Assembly (NCBI GenBank): GCA_017640665.1
Contig: JAEPQE010000004.1
Coordinates: 308,832-372,831, forward strand
Direction: 5' to 3'
Length of the DNA: 64,000 nt
DNA from: Balneolaceae bacterium
GTDB taxonomy: Bacteria > Bacteroidota > Rhodothermia > Balneolales > Balneolaceae
This document shows positions 8,697 to 17,998 of this stretch, in pieces. How positions within the stretch are numbered: position 1 is the stretch's first letter; every line of letters starts with the position of its first letter. The position numbers and the translations under genes were made by a program. Below the pieces are notes generated by a model. The model saw only the letters and a program-made list of their open reading frames with translations. It did not search any database and had not been told where the DNA came from.

Positions 8697-9662
8697 ATGA
8701 TTACTTCACAACACATTGAGGAGACATATCGCTCAATTAAAAATCAGATTGAGAAAACACCTTTAGTGTATTCGCCGGAGCTAAGTAAGCGTTCGGGCGC
8801 TAATGTCTATTTGAAGATGGAGCATCAACAGCGAACAGGGTCATTTAAGCTAAGAGGTGCGTTAAATAAAATTAAGAGTCTGGATAGTTCGGAATACAAG
8901 AGAACATTCGTTGCAGCTTCAACAGGCAATCACGCTGCTGCTTTTGCCCATGTATGCAGCGAGAAGAAATTAAAAGCAGTGTTATTTCTTCCCAATGATG
9001 CCAGTCCTGCTAAAGTAAAGGCAATCGAGCACTTCGATATTGATATCCGATATCATGGCGAAAACAGTATGGAAACAGAAGTTAAAGCTGCTGATTTTGC
9101 TAAGGAGATTGGCGGAGTTCTGATCCATCCTTATAACGATATAGAAATTATCAAAGGGCAGGGAACATTGGGTATTGAGATTAAAGATCAGTTACCTGAG
9201 GTTGAAGTAGTGATGGCCCCTGTAGGCGGTGGAGGATTGATTTCGGGACTAGCTTCATACTTTGGAGACAATGAAAAAGTAGAAGTGATTGGCTGTCAAC
9301 CGGAGAATGCGGCTGAACTTTATCATTCATTAAAAGAAGGATATATCGTTGAGCCCAGTACACTTAAAACCATTTCGGATGCTACCGCAGGAGGACTGGA
9401 AGAATACTCAATAACCATAAATATTTGTAATAAGTACTTATCAGGTATGGAGCTTTGTTCTGAGGAAGAGATCAAAAAGGCGATCGTATTTCTGATTAAA
9501 TATCATCAGACCCTTGTTGAACCGGGTGCGGCATTAGCGGTTGCTTATTTGTTAAATACAAAGAAGTATGCAGGCAAAAATGTAGTGGCTGTACTAACCG
9601 GTAAGAAGATAAATATGAAGTTGCTAAACGAAATTCTATCTGATTATGGCAACGATTATTAA
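8697..9662 (+). CDS. PLP-dependent threonine/serine dehydratase-like enzyme (EutB-like)
   Basis: A 321-residue fold-type II PLP enzyme. The Schiff-base lysine is K51 in TGSFKLRGA. STGNHA (75-80) forms the substrate loop and VGGGG (176-180) the phosphate-binding loop. The length fits catabolic threonine/serine dehydratases, serine racemase, hydroxyaspartate ammonia-lyase and EutB of hydroxyectoine use; there is no C-terminal ACT domain, which argues against biosynthetic IlvA. The 3' end overlaps the next gene by 17 bases, so the two are translationally coupled. The EutB or SbnA-like pairing with an ornithine-cyclodeaminase-like partner is suggestive, but the substrate is not determined. Confidence 0.85.
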   Translation: MITSQHIEETYRSIKNQIEKTPLVYSPELSKRSGANVYLKMEHQQRTGSFKLRGALNKIKSLDSSEYKRTFVAASTGNHAAAFAHVCSEKKLKAVLFLPNDASPAKVKAIEHFDIDIRYHGENSMETEVKAADFAKEIGGVLIHPYNDIEIIKGQGTLGIEIKDQLPEVEVVMAPVGGGGLISGLASYFGDNEKVEVIGCQPENAAELYHSLKEGYIVEPSTLKTISDATAGGLEEYSITINICNKYLSGMELCSEEEIKKAIVFLIKYHQTLVEPGAALAVAYLLNTKKYAGKNVVAVLTGKKINMKLLNEILSDYGNDY

Positions 9663-10596
9663 AGAGAAAGAGATTCAGTTAATTCTCAAGAACATCGACT
9701 TAGTTAAAGCTATGGAAGAGGCATTCATCCAGTATAGTAATGGAAATAGCGTGGTTCCTCCCGTTGGGGAGCTTTTATTTAATAACCCCGATGGCGAGGC
9801 TCATATTAAATATGGATACATAAAGGGGGAAGAGTATTATGTAGTAAAAATTGCCTCAGGCTTCTATGAAAACCCGAAACTTAATATTGCGTCCAGTCAG
9901 GGAGTGGTGTTGTTATTCAGTCAAACGACAGGTGAACTAAAAGCGGTATTACTCGATAACGGCAAGTTGACAGATATAAGAACTGCAGCAGCCGGAGCCC
10001 TGGTAGCAACCCGTTTCGCACCAAAAAAATTAAAGGGAATTGGGATAGCCGGAACCGGAATTCAAGCCCGGCTCCAATTGAAACTTCTCCTTGATGTGAT
10101 AGACTGTAATCAAATATGGGTATGGGGAAGAGATCAAAAAAAGGCGAAAATATTAGCCTCTGAGTTCAACAGGATTAAAAAAGTGAAAGTAGCGAAAAGC
10201 ACTCAAGAGTTATCAAGAAAGACTAACTATATCGTTACGACCACTTCGTCTAATAGTCCGTTGTTAAAGGCTGAAGATATTCTTCCCGGAACTCATATTA
10301 CTGCTGTTGGTTCAGATACTGCTCATAAACAAGAGTTGGACACCGAGATCTTAAAGAAAGCGGACTTGGTAGTAGTGGATAGTCTTTCTCAAAGTGAAGA
10401 AAGAGGAGAAGTGTTTAAAGCATTGAGTGAAGGAATAATCGCTAAGAAAGATGTTACTGAGCTTGGTGTTGCTTTGCAAAATACAGAACTCCAAAGAACC
10501 AGTGAAGATCAGATTACGGTTGCTGATCTGACTGGAGTTGCTGTCCAGGATATGGCAATAGGAAAAGCCATTTACGAAAATTATAACTTAACATAA
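9646..10596 (+). CDS. ornithine cyclodeaminase / mu-crystallin family enzyme (EutC/SbnB-like)
   Basis: A 316-residue member of the OCD/mu-crystallin family, which are NAD(P)-dependent enzymes acting on amino or imino acids. K68 lies in VVKIASGF, LTDIRTAAAGA (109-119) is the family signature, and GIAGTGIQARLQL (133-145) is the Rossmann dinucleotide loop. AVGSDTAHKQELD later in the protein carries the Asp used by the family in catalysis. The Rossmann loop reads much like EutC proteins. It overlaps the dehydratase upstream and is followed after six bases by the aminotransferase. True ornithine cyclodeaminase activity should not be assumed; related enzymes reduce ketimines or split amino-acid adducts. 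Confidence 0.87.
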   Translation: MATIIKEKEIQLILKNIDLVKAMEEAFIQYSNGNSVVPPVGELLFNNPDGEAHIKYGYIKGEEYYVVKIASGFYENPKLNIASSQGVVLLFSQTTGELKAVLLDNGKLTDIRTAAAGALVATRFAPKKLKGIGIAGTGIQARLQLKLLLDVIDCNQIWVWGRDQKKAKILASEFNRIKKVKVAKSTQELSRKTNYIVTTTSSNSPLLKAEDILPGTHITAVGSDTAHKQELDTEILKKADLVVVDSLSQSEERGEVFKALSEGIIAKKDVTELGVALQNTELQRTSEDQITVADLTGVAVQDMAIGKAIYENYNLT

Positions 10597-10602
10597 CTTA
10601 AA

Positions 10603-11721
10603 ATGAATATTCCCATTTTTGAATTGGAAAGAGTTCAGTCTCTTTTCGAGAACACGGTTGACTACAATCTTACTGAAAGCGGGTTTCACCCTTATACGTT
10701 AAAGGAATTACTTTCTGCTGAACAACTTGAGGTACTTTCTAACACCGTACTGGGTTATGGTCAAACCAATGGCGCTATATTTTTGAGAGAATCTATTAGT
10801 GCAATCTATGAGGGAGTAGACAAAGACAATGTTTTAGTTACCAATGGATCATCAGAAGCGAATTTTGTTGCTTGCCATACACTGCTGGATAAGGGAGATG
10901 AAGTAGTAATGATGGTTCCTAATTACATGCAGATCTGGGGGATAGCGGAAGAGATGGGTTGCATCCCAAAAGCATTTCATCTGAAAGAAGAAAATAACTG
11001 GGCTCCTGATCTGGAAGAATTACGATCGAAAGTGACTCCCAAAACGAAGATGATCGCAATTTGTAATCCTAATAATCCAACCGGATATACTTTGAATAAG
11101 GAAGAAATGGATGAGATAGTTTCGATTGCACAGAGTGTTAATGCCTGGATATTCAGCGATGAAGTATACCGTGGAGCTGAGCTTGATGGAAATACCATAC
11201 CCAGTTTTATTGGTTTGTACGATAAAGTGATGGTGAATGGAGGATTATCAAAAGCGTACGCACTTCCTGGTTTGAGATTAGGCTGGCTCGTAGGCCCAAA
11301 AGATAGTATTGAAGATGCCTGGGCATATCATGATTACACTTCCATTACGGCGGGTATTATGAGCCACTATATTGGAGAAATTGCTCTTCAACCTAAAAAG
11401 AGAGCTGAAATTCTTGACAGAAACAGAAACATGTTGAGTGAGAACCTGAAGGAAGTAAAACAGTGGCTCGATCAGTATGGAGATTTGTTTGAGTATGTTG
11501 AACCCAAAGCAGGAGGGATGCTCTTTATCAAGTACAATCTTGACATAAACTCAACGGAACTGGCGGAATGGTTAAGGAAAGAAAAAAGTGTGTTCATTGT
11601 AGCTGGTGATTGCTACGGAATGGACCATTACTTTCGAATTGGGATTGGAGAACGGAAAGAGTATATCCTTTCCGGCCTCGATCGGATTAAAGATGCACTG
11701 AAAGATAGATTTGGTTTATGA
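10603..11721 (+). CDS. class I/II PLP aminotransferase
   Basis: A 372-residue fold-type I aminotransferase. The PLP-lysine is K217 in GGLSKAYALPGLRLGW. NPNNPTG (155-161) and SDEVYR (185-190, Asp binding the pyridine nitrogen) are intact, and a C-terminal FRIGIGE supplies the carboxylate-binding Arg. It resembles the group that includes capreomycidine synthase and various aspartate-type aminotransferases. It closes a three-gene operon with the dehydratase and the OCD-like gene. The likely role is to transfer an amino group to or from a keto acid made by the first two enzymes. The substrate is unknown. Confidence 0.88.
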   Translation: MNIPIFELERVQSLFENTVDYNLTESGFHPYTLKELLSAEQLEVLSNTVLGYGQTNGAIFLRESISAIYEGVDKDNVLVTNGSSEANFVACHTLLDKGDEVVMMVPNYMQIWGIAEEMGCIPKAFHLKEENNWAPDLEELRSKVTPKTKMIAICNPNNPTGYTLNKEEMDEIVSIAQSVNAWIFSDEVYRGAELDGNTIPSFIGLYDKVMVNGGLSKAYALPGLRLGWLVGPKDSIEDAWAYHDYTSITAGIMSHYIGEIALQPKKRAEILDRNRNMLSENLKEVKQWLDQYGDLFEYVEPKAGGMLFIKYNLDINSTELAEWLRKEKSVFIVAGDCYGMDHYFRIGIGERKEYILSGLDRIKDALKDRFGL

Positions 11722-11736
11722 GTATTGGCTAAATGA

Positions 11737-13068
11737 TTAATCAATAAATGCTTCTGCAGTAGAATTTCTGGTCTGAATATAACTCTTCAATGAACTTACT
11801 GAACTACTAAAGCTTGAGGATTCCTGGCTTGCATACTCATCAATCAGACTTTGGTATGATGACAGAAGAGTAGTCATTTTAGAGGTTTCAAAGGCCCCTT
11901 CACAAAACTCTGAAATGTATACTTTATAAGCTGATTCATACTCATCTACATCCATAATATATCGGATGATCGGCCAGTCTGAACCTACTTCTGACATCCC
12001 TAAACTTAATGCCCCACCTTGTTTTCCATCCTGAAACGCCTCATTATTATCCCACGGAATCCATGTAAGTCTTCCTTCATCATTATATAAGAAGTAATTG
12101 TGAGTCATTTTTCCATAAGTGTCCCAGTTCTGGATTACGTTGTTAACCGCGAGGTATCGGAGATAGTTATCTACATTGAAAATGCTTTCAAGTTCATTCT
12201 TCCATTCGGTTTCATTAGAGGTTCGGAGATCGCTATGTAGTACATCATAGAAAGCTCTTACATCACTATAATTAGCTTCGTCCTCATTAGTTTTGAGATC
12301 AAATTCTTCTTCGTCATAAGTTCCATCAGCAAAAGAAGCGGCATCTCCATCTGGTTTGTATAAATTTCCATCGTCATCCGGGAACTGAGAATCAGGAACC
12401 GAATCATCTACTTCTTCAATTAAAGTATATAGCCCTATAAAATCAGATCCATTTCCTCTATCAAGGTATACTGCATAAAAGGCGACCCTGGGAGCAACTA
12501 CTCCAAATTCCCGAAATAAGTCGGCAGCGACCTTTTCTCTCATAAAAGAACCATCAGAATTATTATTACTAAGGTTTAACTGTTTGAACCCATAGAACCT
12601 TTGGTTGTCGATTTGAGGGAATTCATCTTCAAATTCATCAAAATCGAGTTTGAATGGATATTTATCTCCCCCACTTCGCGAAGCATTTAATAGCGTTGAA
12701 TTTCCTTTATATCTTATACCTACTTTATACCAATCGGTACCTTCAAAACTAATAGTACCAGGTACCCATACTGGGGTGAAATCAATATCAGCAACTGAAC
12801 CGGTAAGGTTTTCATCTAAATCGGCTTGCATCGCAGACCAATTTGATTCACTTATTGTGATATCTAGTCTCTTTATAGTGCCTTCTTCAAAAACGATATC
12901 GTAAATAGGATCTACATCGTTACTATGGGTTTCAGTAGTCCAGTCAGGTATTTCAAAATCAGTATCATCACCCAGATCAATGTCAGGGGAGGTACTAGTG
13001 CTCGTAGGGTTATCGCAAAAAGTGCAAAAGAGTAGAATAAAGATTAAAAGGGGGGTTAGCTTTTTCAT
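11737..13068 (-). CDS. CotH-like protein kinase family lipoprotein
   Basis: A protein of about 443 residues. The N-terminus is a lipoprotein signal (MKKLTPLLIFILLFCTFCDN, lipid on a Cys near residue 16 or 19), followed by a Thr/Ser/Asp-rich linker. The CotH domain shows RYKGNSTL, KYPFKLDFDEF, FKQLNLSNNNSDGSFMREK, IGLYTLIEEVDD, NWDTYGKMTHNYFLY and WIPWDNNEAF. The last two hold the Asp residues of the atypical kinase active site. CotH phosphorylates spore-coat proteins in Bacillus; secreted homologues in Gram-negative bacteria are of unknown role. An earlier TTG at 13080 is in frame; the ATG at 13068 gives the proper signal peptide. The gene converges with the aminotransferase, with 15 bases between them. 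Confidence 0.88.
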   Translation of the reverse strand: MKKLTPLLIFILLFCTFCDNPTSTSTSPDIDLGDDTDFEIPDWTTETHSNDVDPIYDIVFEEGTIKRLDITISESNWSAMQADLDENLTGSVADIDFTPVWVPGTISFEGTDWYKVGIRYKGNSTLLNASRSGGDKYPFKLDFDEFEDEFPQIDNQRFYGFKQLNLSNNNSDGSFMREKVAADLFREFGVVAPRVAFYAVYLDRGNGSDFIGLYTLIEEVDDSVPDSQFPDDDGNLYKPDGDAASFADGTYDEEEFDLKTNEDEANYSDVRAFYDVLHSDLRTSNETEWKNELESIFNVDNYLRYLAVNNVIQNWDTYGKMTHNYFLYNDEGRLTWIPWDNNEAFQDGKQGGALSLGMSEVGSDWPIIRYIMDVDEYESAYKVYISEFCEGAFETSKMTTLLSSYQSLIDEYASQESSSFSSSVSSLKSYIQTRNSTAEAFID

Positions 13069-13165
13069 TGTCCTTACCAAGAAAGATGTTCAGATTTTAC
13101 TGCTCATCTTTAGTACACACGTAAGCCGTACTTCCCCTAATAGTATGATTTAGATTCGAAGGTAT

Positions 13166-13525
13166 TTATTCATCCTGCATTCGAATCCACTCCTTAATTA
13201 TGTTTTCCAATGCTTGTTTTTTGGCTTCGATGTCTTCCAATCCATAAAATTTAGCCGTTCGGCCTTCTTTTGCATCACCTTCAAGAATTCCCGAACCGTC
13301 TTTTATGCTTGCTCCTTTGTGGAACATCAGGCTCACATGTTTTTTGGCATTCATGAAGTATGAAGCAATGTTACCCTTATACATGAAGGTCGGGCTTTGC
13401 CATTTTATTGTTTCTTCTATTTTCTCGTCCACAGAAAGAATAATTTCACGAACGCGCTGGATTTCACTAGTTAGAGGATGAGCTTTCTTCTCCAGATAAA
13501 TATCGACTTCAGGGTTTTTATTCAT
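13166..13525 (-). CDS. DUF1801 domain protein (YdhG/iron chaperone-like fold)
   Basis: A 119-residue protein beginning MNKNPEVDIYLEK. The family pattern is seen in the block EIILSVDEKIEETIKWQSPTF (split around residues 25-45), then NIASYFMNAKKHVSLMFHKG and the GRTAKF strand. It has no signal peptide. DUF1801 proteins have an iron-chaperone-like (frataxin/YdhG-like) fold, but their function is not settled. A start 30 bases upstream (13555) is in frame but adds an unconserved-looking extension. Confidence 0.8.
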   Translation of the reverse strand: MNKNPEVDIYLEKKAHPLTSEIQRVREIILSVDEKIEETIKWQSPTFMYKGNIASYFMNAKKHVSLMFHKGASIKDGSGILEGDAKEGRTAKFYGLEDIEAKKQALENIIKEWIRMQDE

Positions 13526-13650
13526 AATAAATGAGTTAATTAGCGTGTACTTCAATTTAGGTTTTTCAGAACTTCCTGCTACTGATCAAGCACTTTGGTG
13601 AGCTCAGAAATCCGGAATCTTTTTGATAAAAACTAAGATCAGTTTTCACT

Positions 13651-14361
13651 TTAACCTTGAAAGTAATTTAAATATACCAATATGATTGCTATACCATTAT
13701 AAAGACCATGAGCAACTATGGAAGGTACTAATGAACCTGTTGCAAGAAACAGGGCCGTATAGATAACGGTTGGAACTAGGATATCAACTGTTGAAATTAA
13801 ATCGTATGGAAGATGCCCTAAAACAAAAAATAAGATCGACATAATTGCTGCGGAGACGACCCCAATTTTTTTATTAGAGAAAAGATCTTCCATACCACGA
13901 ATGAAATAGCCCCTATTAAATATTTCTTCTGTTATCCCTCCTCCAATTATTCCCAAGCTCAAATATGAAAGCATAGTAATAATTGAATTGTCCATGAGGC
14001 TTACCATCTGAATAACATCAGGTCGTGAAGCACCCCCGGTATTCGGGATGAGCCAATAGAATTGAATAACCAGCCAGGTTGACCCTGCTATAATACCCAA
14101 GACAATATGGTTTATGCTTGGCTTTCTCCATCCTATATGATGCCAGTTCCAACCTCGTTTTTTTAAGGAAAAGCTGATAAGCGCAGAAACGCTTACAACC
14201 TGAAAAAGAGCAATATAGAAGAGGTTTATTCCGCTTAACCCTCCATTAATTTTAGTGATTCCAAAAAAGAGATTTGGAAGAATAAACAAGATGAAACCTA
14301 AAAGGATTGTTCCGACAAAGAGTAAAGTCTTACGAGCCTTAGAAGCTTTTTTATGAGACAT
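13651..14361 (-). CDS. CPBP family intramembrane metalloprotease
   Basis: A 236-residue integral membrane protein with about seven or eight hydrophobic segments. The CPBP (Abi, Rce1-like) active-site motifs are present: EEIFNRG (E145, E146, R150), H183 in LGHLPYD and H218 in IVAHGLYNG. Such enzymes cleave substrates within the membrane, or handle prenylated proteins and bacteriocin immunity. The substrate here is unknown. It is monocistronic and divergent from the tricorn-like gene, with about 230 bases between them. Confidence 0.88.
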   Translation of the reverse strand: MSHKKASKARKTLLFVGTILLGFILFILPNLFFGITKINGGLSGINLFYIALFQVVSVSALISFSLKKRGWNWHHIGWRKPSINHIVLGIIAGSTWLVIQFYWLIPNTGGASRPDVIQMVSLMDNSIITMLSYLSLGIIGGGITEEIFNRGYFIRGMEDLFSNKKIGVVSAAIMSILFFVLGHLPYDLISTVDILVPTVIYTALFLATGSLVPSIVAHGLYNGIAIILVYLNYFQG

Positions 14362-14590
14362 TTTTTCAGAGTATGTTGAAGTGTGCTTAGTCGGATTAAA
14401 TCAATAATAGTTACAGGCTAATCCATGATTACTTTGCTTGTACCAGATAGTAAATCAGCAAATTAAATTCATCTAGATTCAGGAAAATATCTGATAATTA
14501 TGAAGTGCTTTTCAAATAATTATTTACAAAACCGACTGCCTCAATTTTTCTACATTCAAGGGTTAATAAAAAAACTAATTCGACTATTTT

Positions 14591-17500
14591 ATGAAATCTT
14601 TTTTCTCTTTTTGTCTGATGCTTATGGTGGGAAGCATAGCGACAGCCCAGGTTACTAATCCGCAATGGATACGTCATCAATCTATTTCACCAGATGGTAG
14701 TCAGATTGTATTTACCTACATGGGGGATCTGTATAAAGTACCTGCTTCAGGGGGAGCAGCTACGCAACTTACTTTCCACGAAGCACACGACTACAAAGCT
14801 ATATGGAGTAAGGATGGAAGTACGATTGCATTCGCTTCCGACCGATATGGGAATTTCGATATTTATACAATCAGTGTAAATGGAGGAGCAGCTAAGCGAT
14901 TAACATTCCATTCTACAGATGAATCTCCATTTAGCTTTACTCACGATGATGAGCACATTCTTTTTGGGGCTCAGAGAATGGATATCGCTGAGCATCGAGG
15001 CTATCCAACGGGTTCTCAACCTGAGCTATATTCTGTTTCTGTAGAAGGAGGCCGTATTGATCAGGTGTTTACTATTCCGGCCGAATATGTGCAGGTAAGC
15101 AAAGACGGCAAACAGATGGTTTATCATGATAAACCGGGAGGCGAAAGTGAATGGAGAAAACATCACACCTCTTCGGTAACACGCGACCTTTGGAAATATG
15201 ATGTAGATTCGGATACGCACACTATGATTACGAATTTTAATGGGGAAGATCGTCACCCTGTATATTCTCCTGATGAAAACTCACTCTACTATCTGAGTGA
15301 GCAAAGTGGAAATTTCAATGTCCACAAGATTTCTATAGCAAATCCGGGATCAAACGAGCAATTGACAGATTTTGATACCCATCCTGTACGTTTCTTAACA
15401 ATTGGTAACGGTACTCTTGCTTTTGGATATGATGGGGAATTATATACCATGCGTGAAGGCCAGGATCCTCAGAAAGTGAATGTAACTATCACTACGGCTG
15501 AAAAAAGTAACACGGATCGATTTATCACCATAAATGGTGGTGTAAATGAAATGGCAATCTCACCTAATGGAAAAGAGATTGCTTTTATAGCACGTGGCGA
15601 AGTGTTTGTAACCAATGTTGATGGTTCACTAACCAAGAGAATCACCAATACTCCTGAACAAGAGCGATTTGTTACTTTTGCACCGGATGGTAAAGGCGTG
15701 GTTTACGCTAGCGAGCGGGACGGAAAGTGGAGTATCTTCAAAACGGAAAAAACACGAGATGAAGAACCGTTTGTGTATGCATCTACTTTGCTGGAAGAAA
15801 GCGTGTTGATTTCTGATGGTCTTGATAATTATCTCCCGGAATTTTCACCTGATGGAAAGAAGCTCGCATATATTGCCGGAAGAAGAACCTTGAGGGTTAA
15901 AGATATGGAGTCAGGAGATACCGTTGATCTACTCACACCGGAAGACCTATATCACATGCGGGATGGAGACAAGTACTTCACGTGGAGTCCGGATAGCAAG
16001 TGGTTATTAGTTGACTGGAACAAACTTTTAAATGATAGCGAAGTACTATTGATGTCTGCCGATGGCAAAGAGCGAATCAATCTTACAGAGTCCGGTTATT
16101 ACGATTATCGTCCAAAATGGGTGAGCGGAGGCAAGCAGATGCTTTGGTTCAGCAATCGTCATGGGCTTAAAAGTTACGCAACCAGTGGAAGATTTCAGGC
16201 CGACGTTTATACAATGTTTTTTACTCAGGATGCCTGGGATAAATACAACATGAGTGAAGACGATTACAAGCTCATGAAAGAGATCGAGAAAGCAAATAAG
16301 TCAGACGAAAAAGACGAGGATAAGGAGGAAGAAACAGATGAGAAAGACGAGAGCCTTACTTTTGATTGGGACGGACTTAAAGATCGTAAAGATCGTCTGA
16401 CGATTCACTCCAGCTATCTTTCGGATGCGATTCTTTCCAAAGACGGAGAGAAGTTATACTACCTTGCTCAGTTCGAAGGTCGCTACAATCTTTGGGAAAC
16501 CGAACTCAGAACCGGTGATACTAAAATGACGATCAGGCTGAATACCGGAGGGGGAAGCCTCACCTGGGATAAAGATATGGAGAATCTGTATCTGCTAAGC
16601 GGTGGACGTATCTCTAAGGTTGATTTGAGCGGAGGAAGTACAAAAGGAATCAGCATTTCTGGAGAAATGGAGTATGATGAACGTGCAGAACGAGAAGCTC
16701 TGTTTGAGCATGTATATATCAGAACCAAAAATATATTTTACGAGCCTACTTTCCATGGAATAGATTGGGAGTTGATGCATACTGAATACAAGAAATATCT
16801 GCCTCACGTTGGGAATGATTACGAGTTCTCGGAAGTGCTTTCTGAAATGCTGGGCGAGTTGAACGTATCTCACTCAGGATCGCGCTATGGAGATAATATC
16901 GAAAACGGTGATGCTACTGCTTCGTTGGGTGTTTTCTTTGACTACAATCATGATGGAAATGGAATCAAAATTACCGAAGTGATTAAAGGTGGTCCGCTTG
17001 ATAAAGCTGCTCTTGATATCGAAGAGGGAATGATTATCCAAAAAATTGATGGTGAAACGATTACTCCCGACAAAGACATTGCAAGCTATCTGAACCGTAA
17101 ATCAGGTAAGTTTACCTTGATTGAAGTTACTGATGACCGTGGAAGAAATGCCCAGATGTTAACAGTAAAACCTATCTCATTAGGCGCTGAGCGAGGATTA
17201 CTTTACAATCGATTTGTTCGAATGAATGAAGAGGAAGTTGCTGAAAAGAGTAATGGAGAACTTGGATATGTACATATTCCCGGAATGAGCGATGGTCCTT
17301 ACCGAAGCATATATGAAGATATTATGGGCAAGTATTTTGATGCTAAAGCTATAATCGTTGATACTCGGAACAATGGTGGTGGAGATCTGGTCGCGGATCT
17401 GGCAATGTTCTTTACGGGCGAACGGTTTATTACTTATGCTACTGCTGCAAAAGTAGTAGGTGGTGAGCCGACTTCACGCTGGACAAAACCAACACTAACC

Positions 17501-17806
17501 ATGTTTAACGAGAGCAACTATTCCGACGGGCATTGCTATGCTCAAGGCTATACCGATCTCGAAATTGGTACAACCTTGGGTATGCCGGTTCCCGGAACCT
17601 GTAGTTATGCAGGGTGGGAGCGATTACCAAACGGGATGGTTTGGGGTGTTGTACCAGTGAGTGCGAAAGACAAATCAGGTCGCTGGATGGAAAACCTGCA
17701 AACGGAACCGGATATTGAAGTTAAGAATATGCCGGGCGTGGTTGATGAAGGTCGTGACCAACAGCTGGAACGAGCCATAGAAGAGTTAATGAAAGAAGTA
17801 GAGTAA
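14591..17806 (+). CDS. tricorn-like S41 family protease
   Basis: A 1071-residue exported protein with a signal peptide (about 1-19, ending ATAQ). It has two beta-propeller regions (about 20-560) built from WD/TolB-like blades such as SPDGSQIVF, FASDRYGNFDIY and FSPDGKKLAY. An acidic linker (Lys/Asp/Glu only, about 565-590) follows. Next is the tricorn C1 region, a PDZ domain (about 780-855), and the S41 catalytic domain (about 865-1060). VDTRNNGGG (about 922-930) and YSDG (about 976-979) are the conserved catalytic-domain motifs; the nucleophile is probably the Ser in YSDG. It likely degrades peptides in the periplasm. Confidence 0.92.
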   Translation: MKSFFSFCLMLMVGSIATAQVTNPQWIRHQSISPDGSQIVFTYMGDLYKVPASGGAATQLTFHEAHDYKAIWSKDGSTIAFASDRYGNFDIYTISVNGGAAKRLTFHSTDESPFSFTHDDEHILFGAQRMDIAEHRGYPTGSQPELYSVSVEGGRIDQVFTIPAEYVQVSKDGKQMVYHDKPGGESEWRKHHTSSVTRDLWKYDVDSDTHTMITNFNGEDRHPVYSPDENSLYYLSEQSGNFNVHKISIANPGSNEQLTDFDTHPVRFLTIGNGTLAFGYDGELYTMREGQDPQKVNVTITTAEKSNTDRFITINGGVNEMAISPNGKEIAFIARGEVFVTNVDGSLTKRITNTPEQERFVTFAPDGKGVVYASERDGKWSIFKTEKTRDEEPFVYASTLLEESVLISDGLDNYLPEFSPDGKKLAYIAGRRTLRVKDMESGDTVDLLTPEDLYHMRDGDKYFTWSPDSKWLLVDWNKLLNDSEVLLMSADGKERINLTESGYYDYRPKWVSGGKQMLWFSNRHGLKSYATSGRFQADVYTMFFTQDAWDKYNMSEDDYKLMKEIEKANKSDEKDEDKEEETDEKDESLTFDWDGLKDRKDRLTIHSSYLSDAILSKDGEKLYYLAQFEGRYNLWETELRTGDTKMTIRLNTGGGSLTWDKDMENLYLLSGGRISKVDLSGGSTKGISISGEMEYDERAEREALFEHVYIRTKNIFYEPTFHGIDWELMHTEYKKYLPHVGNDYEFSEVLSEMLGELNVSHSGSRYGDNIENGDATASLGVFFDYNHDGNGIKITEVIKGGPLDKAALDIEEGMIIQKIDGETITPDKDIASYLNRKSGKFTLIEVTDDRGRNAQMLTVKPISLGAERGLLYNRFVRMNEEEVAEKSNGELGYVHIPGMSDGPYRSIYEDIMGKYFDAKAIIVDTRNNGGGDLVADLAMFFTGERFITYATAAKVVGGEPTSRWTKPTLTMFNESNYSDGHCYAQGYTDLEIGTTLGMPVPGTCSYAGWERLPNGMVWGVVPVSAKDKSGRWMENLQTEPDIEVKNMPGVVDEGRDQQLERAIEELMKEVE

Positions 17807-17825
17807 TTACTTCGTGATCAGATTT

Positions 17826-17858
17826 AAAGCCTCATCCTAATCGGGTGGGGCTTTTTTT
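17826..17858 (+). terminator. intrinsic terminator of the tricorn-like gene
   Basis: AAAGCCTCATCC (17826-17837) pairs with GGGTGGGGCTTT (17843-17854), with some G-T pairs, a 5-base loop and a run of seven T. It lies 20 bases after the stop codon. Confidence 0.88.
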
Positions 17859-17871
17859 GGTCTATAGATTT

Positions 17872-17979
17872 GGTCATCCTGGACTTGTTTTAGGATCTTT
17901 GTTTTGCTTCATGCCTTGTTATAATAGAGATCACAATCAAAGCCTTTTCATAAGATTCCGAAACAAGTTCGGAATGACC
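17872..17979. repeat. intergenic inverted repeat, 28-base arms (family A)
   Basis: The arm at 17872-17899 (starts GGTCATCC, contains GACTTGTTT, ends GGATCTT) is an imperfect inverted copy of the arm at 17952-17979 (starts AAGATTCCGAAACAAG, ends GAATGACC), matching at 22 of 28 positions. About 52 bases separate the arms. The arrangement is like the dispersed palindromic units found between genes in many bacteria. It sits between the convergent tricorn-like and lamin-tail genes. Confidence 0.75.
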
Positions 17980-17998
17980 TAATAAAAGTCTAAAACCG

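Noticed and set aside
17360..17640. Possible missing nucleophile Ser in the tricorn-like protease (GGGDLV instead of a GGGxxS-type motif)
   Set aside because: Bacterial tricorn-like proteins carry varied residues there, and the YSDG block downstream supplies a likely catalytic Ser. I do not claim loss of activity.
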